Program-made: the position numbers and the translations under genes | In this document: in pieces, positions 1 to 5,532 of the stretch | Numbering within the stretch: the first letter of the stretch is position 1 | Layout of the letters: every line of letters starts with the position of its first letter | Notes under the pieces: generated by a model | Database searches by the model: none | Seen by the model: only the letters and a program-made list of their open reading frames with translations | Told to the model about the DNA's origin: nothing | Source: Deltaproteobacteria bacterium | GTDB taxonomy: Bacteria > UBA10199 > DSSB01 | Direction: 5' to 3' | Assembly (NCBI GenBank): GCA_021772695.1 | Contig: JAJFLL010000262.1 | Span: 1-5,532 of the forward strand | DNA length: 5,532 bases

Positions 1-1
1 C

Positions 2-2695
2 TTCGATGATATTTTTAATCCCTTTGAAAACGTTCCCGAGCTACGTGACCTGTCTCACGTCATTGTTACCGATTACACCCTGAAGCCCGATGCGGCCTAT
101 TTGATCGTCGAGACCCGCTTGCAAAACAAGGGTGAGAAACCCATCAAAATGCCCTTTGGCGATTGGCTCAACGGATCGGGGACCTTGGGCTCCTTTGTCC
201 CCACTAAGGGATTTCTCAATACAGCTTTGGTTGAACCCGCGCCCGGTCTCATCTACGAAGGCATGGAAGACAATGTAGGTGTGAGTTACGGATACTTTTT
301 TAATCCCATCCAATTGATGGATGAAGACGGCAATATTCCTGGGTCCGCTTCCTTGACCGTTTCAGGTGTGACGCCCTTGGTCTTGGGCGAAAATTTTCTT
401 CAATTGATTCCCATTGGTGCGCAAGATCCCAAGATCAATTTCACCATTGAGCCAGGTGTGAAAACGATGACCCGATATTTTGCCGTGGGTACCGGTGATG
501 TGGCCTCGGTATTAGACAGTGGATTTCAAGCCCTCGGTGTTTCCAAGGTAAAGATGACGGGCGTGGCTAAAGATTCTAACGGTCAAGGCGTGGCAAGGGC
601 CCGGGTGGTGGTCCTTGATAACAATACGCCGGTGACCTCCGCCTACACCGATGCCAATGGTAATTTTAGCGCCCAGATTTCCAGTGGTGCCGATGTGAAG
701 GCCAAGATGTTCGGATCAGGCTCTTACCAAGTAGAAATTTATAAAGAGGGCTATGTTTTGGGTTCCGGCCCTAGCGCCGGAAAATGCAGCGGGGGTCATT
801 TTGACACCGCCGCCAAGACCTTTGCAGGTATCGAATGTACTTTAGGGACCTCGGCAACTCTGGCGGTGACGGCCAATGAAGACGGTCAGCCCATTCCTGC
901 ACGAGTGACCATTGTGGGTTTCGATCCCAGCCCAATGCACAATCCTGAAGCGCCGGAAGATTTTGGTCGCTACGGAGAAATTGCCTTGAATGAACGGCCC
1001 TATGGGGTTGTCGACATTCTCTACATCGATCCTGCGAGTCAATTATTCCCCACGGGGCATCCGCGACGGTTGGGTGGCAATGAACTTCGATTAGAACCCG
1101 GTGAATACACCGTCTTCGTGACCCGCGGACCGGAATACAGTGTCCATCAAGAGCGTATCACCGTTGCCCCCGGCGGGCATGCCGCAGTAAATGCTTCCTT
1201 GAAAAAAGTCCTCGATACTTCCGGCTTTGTCAGTGCCGATCTGCATTTGCATGGCATTAAAAGTGCCGACTCCGCATGGGGTTTAGAATCTCGCGTACGG
1301 GCGGCCATGGCCGAAGGCATGGATGTTTTGGTCTCGACGGACCACGATTTCGTAACCGACTATGGTCCAGTCATCGACCGATTGGGTGTTGGCTCCTATT
1401 TGACTTCATTAGCCGGTGATGAAATCACTGCCTTGGCCTACGGCCATATGTTGACCTTTCCGCTCACACCCGACCCGGAATCCACCACGGGCGGTGCTTA
1501 CGACTATACCTATGTGTCCGAAGATGAAACTCCTGGGCCCCAGCCCGATCTAGGGCAGACCATTGACCAGATCATCCATGGGGTGGACGATGCCAATCCG
1601 GGCACCCAAGTCTTTCAAATCGCCCATATCATGGACAAAGCCACGGGATTTTTTGCCATCACCGGGCTAGTGACTTCTACCGCCTTTGACGATGTGGAGC
1701 CACTTTCCACCTATGCCGACCCAGTGCGGTACCGCATGCCGGCCAATACCAACACCGGAGGTAATTTCCAGAGCCCTTACCCCTTCGGTTCTTCTCCCAT
1801 GTTTACCACTGCCTTTACTTCCATGGAACTCACCATCGGGGCTTATCCCGACACCGTTGATCATTTGATGGAAACCTCATTGCCCACTTATTTTAATCTG
1901 CTCAATTTGGGCCTGATGCGAACGGCCACTGGTTCCAGCGATTCTCACACCCAGGTGCGAGAACCTATGGGAACACCCCGAAACTTCATTGCATCTTCTG
2001 TGGATCCTCGCGATGGAAGCGGTTCCAACTTCGCCGCTATTGCGGGAGAAGAGTTGGCCCAGAATACCAACGCCCATAAGGTGATAGTGACCAACGGAAT
2101 TTTCGTTAGGCCCAATCTAAAGAGTGGCGGTAACCCTTCAGGGGTGAGTGTGGGTGGAACGATTTCCGGTGGCGGTCAGGTAACCCTTGAGCTTGATATT
2201 ACGAGTAATGAATATATCGATTGGGACACCATAGAAATTTTTGCCAATACGACTACCACCCCAGCAAAAGATGACATGTCTGGAGTCACCGATCTCAATG
2301 CACGGCAATTTCATCAGGTCTCGAATAGTCATGTGCCAAAGTATATGATGGCACCGCTATTCAGTTATCATCGAGGCGGCGCCGGTGAATCGGCCTTAAA
2401 TCAAACAGTGGGCGGCGGGGTTCGTAGCGCCTTCATCTCCAAGGAATTCAATTTTAGTGAGGATACTTGGATCGTGGTGGTGGTTAGAGGTGTTAATACC
2501 GCATCGGTCTTTCCCTATGTCACCAAGGGCACCAATACGAATATTTCCCAAAATAATTTTCTCGATGTTTTAGACAGCGATCCCCGTCAGATTGGCGGCA
2601 TTCCCGCCTTTGCCTTTACGAATCCCATGTTTGTGGATGTGGAAGGCGACGGCTTTACGGCCTTGTATCAACGGCAAGGAAAATCCCCCTTATAA
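2..2695 (+). CDS. CehA/McbA-type PHP-domain metallohydrolase, 5'-truncated by window edge
   Basis: The frame is open from position 2, so the true start lies upstream; a TTG at 101 is internal. 897 residues are visible. Order: an N-terminal beta-rich region (residues 1-175); a carboxypeptidase-regulatory-like beta-sandwich (about 181-252, with the typical TDANGNFSAQI stretch); a second beta region with PARVTIVG (about 285-400); a PHP domain (about 411-655); and a C-terminal beta region ending in TNPMFVDVEGDG, a tail usual in this group. The PHP metal-ligand motifs are all present: DLHLH (1238-1252), STDHD (1334-1348), Glu of GDEI (1421-1423), His of GHM (1445-1447), His of IAHI (1625-1627) and SSDSH (1934-1948). 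PHP proteins are metal-dependent phosphoesterases or hydrolases; CehA and McbA relatives hydrolyse carbamate esters, but the substrate here cannot be read. Such multi-domain members are often exported; the signal peptide would be outside the window. Family confidence is high, substrate unknown. Confidence 0.85.
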   Translation, partial: FDDIFNPFENVPELRDLSHVIVTDYTLKPDAAYLIVETRLQNKGEKPIKMPFGDWLNGSGTLGSFVPTKGFLNTALVEPAPGLIYEGMEDNVGVSYGYFFNPIQLMDEDGNIPGSASLTVSGVTPLVLGENFLQLIPIGAQDPKINFTIEPGVKTMTRYFAVGTGDVASVLDSGFQALGVSKVKMTGVAKDSNGQGVARARVVVLDNNTPVTSAYTDANGNFSAQISSGADVKAKMFGSGSYQVEIYKEGYVLGSGPSAGKCSGGHFDTAAKTFAGIECTLGTSATLAVTANEDGQPIPARVTIVGFDPSPMHNPEAPEDFGRYGEIALNERPYGVVDILYIDPASQLFPTGHPRRLGGNELRLEPGEYTVFVTRGPEYSVHQERITVAPGGHAAVNASLKKVLDTSGFVSADLHLHGIKSADSAWGLESRVRAAMAEGMDVLVSTDHDFVTDYGPVIDRLGVGSYLTSLAGDEITALAYGHMLTFPLTPDPESTTGGAYDYTYVSEDETPGPQPDLGQTIDQIIHGVDDANPGTQVFQIAHIMDKATGFFAITGLVTSTAFDDVEPLSTYADPVRYRMPANTNTGGNFQSPYPFGSSPMFTTAFTSMELTIGAYPDTVDHLMETSLPTYFNLLNLGLMRTATGSSDSHTQVREPMGTPRNFIASSVDPRDGSGSNFAAIAGEELAQNTNAHKVIVTNGIFVRPNLKSGGNPSGVSVGGTISGGGQVTLELDITSNEYIDWDTIEIFANTTTTPAKDDMSGVTDLNARQFHQVSNSHVPKYMMAPLFSYHRGGAGESALNQTVGGGVRSAFISKEFNFSEDTWIVVVVRGVNTASVFPYVTKGTNTNISQNNFLDVLDSDPRQIGGIPAFAFTNPMFVDVEGDGFTALYQRQGKSPL

Positions 2696-2740
2696 AAATA
2701 TGGTACTTGGGCCCTGCCCACTCCTTGGGCTACCATTGGG

Positions 2741-3823
2741 GTGGTGATCATCGGCATACCCAAAGAAATCAAAGACCACGAGGGACGAATCGTTTTACTG
2801 CCTGATGCAGTTCAGGACCTAGTACGATCGGGCCATCAGGTCTTGATACAACGGGGGGCCGGAGTTGGCAGTGGGTATCTCGATGAGGACTACCGGGCGG
2901 CAGGCGCTCGCATCGTGGCTAACGCCAAATCACTTTACGCCCAGACAGATCTCTTGTTGAAGGTCAAGGAGCCCATGGCGCAGGAATACGGGTTTCTGCG
3001 GAAAGGCATGCTGCTATTCTGTTATTTACATTTGGCGGCAAATCGATCCTTGACCCAAACCTTAGTTCGCAAGGGCGTGCGCGCCATCGCCTTCGAAACC
3101 ATTATCGATAAATTCGGACATACTCCCTTATTGCAGCCCATGAGCGAAATTGCGGGACGCCTCAGTACCCAATTGGGTGCCCAGTTTTTGCGAAGTGATA
3201 TGGGAGGGAAGGGCATATTACTCTCACCTACCCACCAAACTCAACCCGGGAAGGTGACGGTGGTCGGTGGCGGACATGTGGGGCGCTCGGCTGCTGAGGT
3301 GGCTACTGCATTGGGTGCCGAAGTAGAAGTATTTGATCTTTATCCGAACCATCTTTCCTCCTGGGCCCGGCGCTACTCGAGAATCCAAGTCAAAAAGTCG
3401 CAAGCCAAGGCCCTTAGTCAGTCCATGGCGAATGCTGATTTGGTCATCGGTGCTGTTTACATTCCCGGTGCTAAAACCCCACAGGTGATTCGTCGGACCA
3501 TGGTCCAGGGAATGAAGCGGGGGAGTGTCTTGGTAGATGTGGCCGTAGATCAAGGGGGTGCTTCCGAGACCACCCGCGCGACGAGCATTACTGAACCCAC
3601 CTATACCCGCTATGGAGTGATTCACTCAGCTATTCCCAACCTACCAGCCTTAGTCAGCCGCAGCGCTTCTCAAGCACTCTCCCGTGTGGTTCTGCCCTAC
3701 GTGTTAAGAGTGGCTGCCATGAAAGATGTTTTAAAAGTATTTTCGGATCGACATTTTCGTGAGGGAGTAAACGTGTGGGACGGCGAGATCTGTCACCTCA
3801 AGGTGAAAGAGGTATGGGGGTAA
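2741..3823 (+). CDS. ald: Alanine dehydrogenase, divergent
   Basis: Probably catalyses reversible NAD-dependent oxidative deamination of L-alanine to pyruvate and ammonia in the cytoplasm. It is 360 residues long; the family is usually about 370. The N-terminus carries the family hallmark GIPKEIKDHEGR. Catalytic positions are present: Arg16, Lys76 in KVKEP, His97 in YLHLA, Asp270 in DVAVDQGG and Asn300. The Rossmann nucleotide-binding motif is GGGHVG (176-181), with the acidic Asp199 after the second strand, which favours NAD over NADP. Two GTG codons stand in tandem at 2741 and 2744. The second gives exactly the family numbering (R15, K75, H96), so it is equally plausible; neither has a clear Shine-Dalgarno site. 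Several usually conserved stretches differ: the motif normally like VANMPGAVPRTST reads AIPNLPALVSRSAS, and the GGVPGV segment before the Rossmann motif reads SPTHQT. It starts 45 bp after the PHP gene and could share its transcript. Confidence 0.92.
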   Translation: MVIIGIPKEIKDHEGRIVLLPDAVQDLVRSGHQVLIQRGAGVGSGYLDEDYRAAGARIVANAKSLYAQTDLLLKVKEPMAQEYGFLRKGMLLFCYLHLAANRSLTQTLVRKGVRAIAFETIIDKFGHTPLLQPMSEIAGRLSTQLGAQFLRSDMGGKGILLSPTHQTQPGKVTVVGGGHVGRSAAEVATALGAEVEVFDLYPNHLSSWARRYSRIQVKKSQAKALSQSMANADLVIGAVYIPGAKTPQVIRRTMVQGMKRGSVLVDVAVDQGGASETTRATSITEPTYTRYGVIHSAIPNLPALVSRSASQALSRVVLPYVLRVAAMKDVLKVFSDRHFREGVNVWDGEICHLKVKEVWG

Positions 3824-3905
3824 GCATTGGGCATTAGGATTCCTTTTAGACATAAACCGTTCGAAAATTTTATCGGCGCGACTAAGAATCCATATAAACA
3901 ATACA

Positions 3906-3919
3906 AATGTTAGAACATT
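3906..3919. promoter_or_regulatory. Perfect dyad AATGTT-AG-AACATT, possible operator
   Basis: Six-base arms AATGTT and AACATT are exact reverse complements separated by two bases. A -10-like TATAAA lies just upstream at 3893-3898, but no convincing -35 box and no gene immediately downstream support it. Short dyads of this size occur by chance at appreciable frequency, so the regulatory reading is only a possibility. Confidence 0.15.
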
Positions 3920-4024
3920 CGCAGGTTTAGTGTGAAGGTGGGCCATATTCGTAAATCTCTCCCGGAGAACGCTTCGGCGGCCATTTCCTTGTGGTGGATT
4001 ACAAATAACATTTTGCTGCTACTA

Positions 4025-4050
4025 CCGACGTCGGCGGTGGAGTGGGAATC
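4025..4050 (+). repeat. 26-bp repeat II, copy 1 (intergenic)
   Basis: This stretch matches 5443-5468 at 22 of 26 bases in the same orientation. The shared core is CCGACG(T/C)CGGCGGTG followed four variable bases later by GGGAATC. Copy 1 starts with the perfect 10-bp palindrome CCGACGTCGG. The mismatches lie at the centre of the palindrome and in the four-base joint, a pattern expected for two copies of a dispersed palindromic repeat that have drifted apart. Confidence 0.6.
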
Positions 4051-4109
4051 CGGTAAAAATATTTAATTAAATCTATCGGTGCCAGAAATTTTTGGGTTCT
4101 AATTAATAA

Positions 4110-4198
4110 GGACTTAGGACTTAGGACTTAGGACTTAGGACTTAGGACTTAGGACTTAGGACTTAGGACTTAGGACTTAGGACTTAGGACTTAGGACT
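4110..4198 (+). repeat. Perfect heptanucleotide tandem array (GGACTTA)12.7
   Basis: Twelve exact units of GGACTTA run from 4110 to 4193, followed by a partial unit GGACT (4194-4198). No unit carries a substitution. A perfect array of this length implies recent expansion or strong homogenisation, and slipped-strand mispairing would readily change the copy number. It is not in a recognisable gene and lies about 350 bp upstream of the HNH-family gene. Because 7 is not a multiple of 3, changes in copy number inside a gene would shift the frame, but no gene is visible here. Heptamer arrays are known from filamentous cyanobacteria (STRR sequences), but nothing else in the window suggests a cyanobacterium. 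Confidence 0.97.
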
Positions 4199-4250
4199 CT
4201 GGTTTTTTGAGCTTTGGTCGGGACGTCTTAGGTTGGCGTCCGAGCTTGAG

Positions 4251-4294
4251 TCCCCCCAGGGCCCGGGCTCCACAAGGGGCCCAGGCCCTGGGGG
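4251..4294 (+). repeat. 44-bp GC-rich palindromic element, copy A (intergenic)
   Basis: The sequence folds into a long hairpin. Arms 4253-4263 (CCCCCAGGGCC) and 4284-4294 (GGCCCTGGGGG) are perfectly complementary over 11 bp. After one C/A mismatch, seven more pairs including one G-T (4265-4271 with 4276-4282) close on a four-base loop ACAA. The same 44 bases occur inverted at 5330-5373 with only two differences. It is followed by a T-rich stretch (4296-4299 and 4315-4322), so the RNA hairpin might also end transcription, although the T-run is not directly adjacent to the stem in the classical way. Confidence 0.93.
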
Positions 4295-4488
4295 CTTTTG
4301 TAGTGGGGGTTGCACTTTTTTTCTATTTTAGTGTTGACGGGGTTTTGGGGGTGGTTCGGTTGTTTTTGTTTATTCGAAATATTTTATTGTTTATTCGTTC
4401 TGGGTGGGCCGAGATTTAGCGTTCAATCCTTTTGGCCTTTCGCTTTTGAAACTTCCAAAATCTTTTTTTGTTGTTGATCTGGGTGCGT
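4295..4488. other. T+G-rich low-complexity spacer
   Basis: From about 4296 to 4400 the + strand is roughly four-fifths T and G, with C very scarce and runs such as GGGGTTTTGGGGGTGG. A 70-codon frame from 4207 can be read through the hairpin element and this tract, but its product is a by-product of the repeat and the T/G bias, with no recognisable domain, and I do not call it a gene. From 4400 to 4488 the bias fades and I see no feature. Confidence 0.5.
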
Positions 4489-4519
4489 TTCACAGGGTGC
4501 GCAAAACTGGGTGTATAGT
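4489..4519 (+). promoter_or_regulatory. Candidate sigma70-type promoter for the HNH-family gene
   Basis: A -35 candidate TTCACA (4489-4494, five of six matches to TTGACA) and a -10 candidate TATAGT (4514-4519, five of six matches to TATAAT) are separated by 19 bp, slightly longer than the ideal 17. Transcription would start near 4526 and give a leader of about 30 bases, just long enough for the Shine-Dalgarno site. The position directly upstream of the gene supports it; the spacer length weakens it. Confidence 0.45.
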
Positions 4520-4543
4520 GGTTTCTGGTTCTAATGAAAGAAT

Positions 4544-4557
4544 AGGAGGCCACCTTG
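4544..4557 (+). promoter_or_regulatory. Consensus Shine-Dalgarno site fixing a TTG start
   Basis: AGGAGG (4544-4549) is followed by five bases and then TTG (4555-4557). An in-frame ATG at 4534 is blocked by TAG at 4543-4545, so the gene cannot start there, and the next in-frame ATG (4630) is inside the conserved N-terminal domain. The TTG is therefore the best-supported start. Confidence 0.85.
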
Positions 4558-5532
4558 AATCGCTTGAGTCAAATTTCAAATGATTTGCTAATCACTGATC
4601 TAAAAGACCTGGTCGCCCAAGAGCGGGAGATGCTCTTAGAGATCTTGCGGTATCTAAAGGAAGTGGAGAATCGTCAGCTCTATCTCAAGATGGGCTATCC
4701 CAGTCTGTTTGCCTACCTGACTGAGGCCCTTTCTTATTCGGAAGGAGCCGCCCAACGAAGAATCCAGGCCATGCGCCTGATGAAGGCCTTGCCGGAGGTA
4801 GAGCCTAAGATAGAATCCGGAGAAATCTCGCTGAGTGTGGCCTCCCAGGTGCAGGGCTTCATTCAAAGGGAAGACAAGAAACGTAAAACAGAAAAAGCCC
4901 CTTTATTAAAGCCCACCGAGAAGCTGGAATTACTCCATCAACTCGAAGGCACCTCCAGTCGGGAATGTGAGAGGCAATTGGTCAAAATCTCTCCCGAAGC
5001 GGCCATGCCCCTTGAAAGGACCAAGCCTCTCTCGGAATCCAAGACCTTGATTCAATTTGTAGCCGATGCAGAGCTAATGAACAAAATGCAAAGGCTGAAA
5101 TCTCTCACCTCCCACACCAACCCCGAGGGAAAATACGAAGTATTATTCAACAAATTAACGGAACTAGCCTTAGACAAGCTAGATCCGGAACGACGGGCCG
5201 AACGAAGAGAAAAAAGAAAAAAGCAAGCCGCCACCAAACAACATCCAAGCATCCACAACCCAAGTCCCGAAAATTTACTCCCCGCAGACCATCTCACAGC
5301 GCAAAAGAAATCCCCAAAAATTAAAGAATCCCCCAGGGTCGGGGCCCCTTGTGGAGCCCGGGCCCTGGGGGGAAGCCTGATCAGGAACGTAATCGATCTG
5401 CCACCCTGCCTAATACAGCAACAGCAAGAACCAACGCCACCGCCGACGCCGGCGGTGAAAAGGGAATCAAGAAATGTAGCACCGTTGAAGGTGAATCAAA
5501 GTGTGCAATCTCTGGTGCCATCAAAAGTAGCA
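4555..5532 (+). CDS. HNH-endonuclease-family protein, N-terminal part (3' end beyond window)
   Basis: The frame is open for 326 codons from TTG to the window edge without a stop. Residues 1-105 form a helical domain with the stretches LKDLVAQEREMLLEILRYLKEVE, YLKMGYPSLFAYL, YSEGAAQRRIQAMRLMK and ESGEISLSVASQVQGF. From memory this is the N-terminal half of a multi-copy Bdellovibrio-type family that ends in an HNH nuclease domain. Residues 163-205 are again helical, and residues 209-224 (LDPERRAERREKRKKQ) are the charged stretch that usually precedes a short linker and the HNH domain. Here at least 100 further residues follow without the HNH motif: a low-complexity linker rich in Pro, Lys and Gln with IQQQQE and PTPPPTP. 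Two repeat elements (5330-5373 and 5443-5468) are read in frame within it. The nuclease role is inferred from family resemblance, as no catalytic residue is in view. The role in the cell is unknown; the gene appears monocistronic. Confidence 0.75.
   Translation, partial: MNRLSQISNDLLITDLKDLVAQEREMLLEILRYLKEVENRQLYLKMGYPSLFAYLTEALSYSEGAAQRRIQAMRLMKALPEVEPKIESGEISLSVASQVQGFIQREDKKRKTEKAPLLKPTEKLELLHQLEGTSSRECERQLVKISPEAAMPLERTKPLSESKTLIQFVADAELMNKMQRLKSLTSHTNPEGKYEVLFNKLTELALDKLDPERRAERREKRKKQAATKQHPSIHNPSPENLLPADHLTAQKKSPKIKESPRVGAPCGARALGGSLIRNVIDLPPCLIQQQQEPTPPPTPAVKRESRNVAPLKVNQSVQSLVPSKVA
5330..5373 (-). repeat. 44-bp GC-rich palindromic element, copy B (inside CDS)
   Basis: The reverse complement matches copy A (4251-4294) at 42 of 44 bases, the first 32 being identical. 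The two differences fall together in one arm and slightly weaken the outer stem, leaving nine pairs before the first mismatch. On the + strand it is translated in frame as part of the HNH-family protein, giving PRVGAPCGARALGG (about residues 260-273). The element is far richer in GC than the A/C-rich codons to its left, which suggests insertion. Confidence 0.93.
5443..5468 (+). repeat. 26-bp repeat II, copy 2 (inside CDS)
   Basis: It shares 22 of 26 bases with 4025-4050 in the same orientation. Together with the five bases to its left it forms a hairpin: CACCGCCG (5438-5445), loop ACGC, CGGCGGTG (5450-5457), an 8-bp perfect stem. It is read in frame within the Pro-rich linker of the HNH-family protein (around PPPTPAVKRES), so like copy B of the 44-bp element it does not break the gene. 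Confidence 0.6.

Larger units (their letters stand above)
3824..4109. other. Gene-free spacer downstream of ald
   Basis: No reading frame here looks like a protein on either strand, and I see no strong hairpin followed by a T-run that would serve as a rho-independent terminator for ald. The stretch holds a small perfect dyad (3906-3919) and the 26-bp palindromic repeat (4025-4050), each listed separately. The last part (4055-4109) is AT-rich. An RNA gene cannot be excluded by eye. Confidence 0.6.

Noticed and set aside
2691..2696. TATAAA overlapping the stop codon of the PHP gene, considered as a -10 box for ald
   Set aside because: The nearest -35-like sequence (TTGTAT, 2663-2668) is 22 bp away, too far for a normal promoter; it may be chance in an A/T-rich stop region.
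2716..2730. Small hairpin GCCCA-CTCCT-TGGGC between the PHP gene and ald, considered as a terminator
   Set aside because: The stem is only five pairs and no T-run follows; ald begins 10 bases later. It is too weak to call.
3224..3625. A 133-codon minus-strand frame opposite ald
   Set aside because: It lies wholly antisense to a clearly conserved enzyme and its translation shows no family resemblance; a shadow of the real gene.
4110..4198. Heptamer array considered as a CRISPR or iteron-type replication origin
   Set aside because: There are no spacers between units, so it is not a CRISPR; units are 7 bp without the usual iteron length, and there is no replication initiator gene or DnaA box in view.
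4221..4241. Hairpin GGACG / CGTCC with an 11-base loop just left of the 44-bp element
   Set aside because: Five pairs with a long loop is within chance expectation, and it is not shared with the second copy of the element.
4207..4419. A 70-codon TTG-started + strand frame with a hydrophobic C-terminal half
   Set aside because: It is read through the 44-bp hairpin element and the T/G-biased tract; the hydrophobic residues follow from T-rich codons, and it has no Shine-Dalgarno site or recognisable domain.
5052..5297. An 81-codon minus-strand frame with hydrophobic segments opposite the HNH-family gene
   Set aside because: It overlaps the linker of a gene with a consensus ribosome site; hydrophobicity arises from the complement of A-rich lysine codons.

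Overview
The window holds two complete or nearly complete metabolic-type genes on the left and a repeat-laden stretch with an HNH-family gene on the right. All genes read on the + strand. Base composition is moderate (roughly half GC) and GTG/TTG starts are used. The right-hand gene matches, from memory, an N-terminal architecture that is multi-copy in Bdellovibrio-like predatory bacteria and relatives. I therefore suggest Bdellovibrionota or another 'delta-type' Gram-negative, at moderate-to-low confidence; nothing here is diagnostic.

Left part (2-3823): a large PHP-fold protein of the CehA/McbA type, cut off at its 5' end by the window edge, has all its expected metal ligands. It is followed 45 bp later by a divergent alanine dehydrogenase (ald) with all catalytic residues intact. 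The close spacing allows co-transcription, but I see no functional link between the two.

Middle part (3824-4554): about 730 bp without a credible gene. It contains, in order, a small perfect dyad, a 26-bp palindromic repeat (4025-4050), a perfect array of 12.7 copies of the heptamer GGACTTA (4110-4198), a 44-bp GC-rich hairpin element (4251-4294), a strongly T+G-biased low-complexity tract, and a plausible promoter with a consensus Shine-Dalgarno site for the next gene.

Right part (4555-5532, open at the window end): a TTG-started gene whose helical N-terminal domain resembles Bdellovibrio-type HNH endonuclease proteins; the HNH domain itself would lie beyond the window. Its linker contains a second, inverted copy of the 44-bp hairpin element and a second copy of the 26-bp repeat. 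Both are read through in frame and add residues to the protein. These two repeat families, shared between the gene's linker and its upstream region, are the most unusual feature. They resemble in concept the palindromic elements of Rickettsia that insert into genes without breaking them. No CRISPR, tRNA, rRNA, transposase or recognised defence operon is visible.
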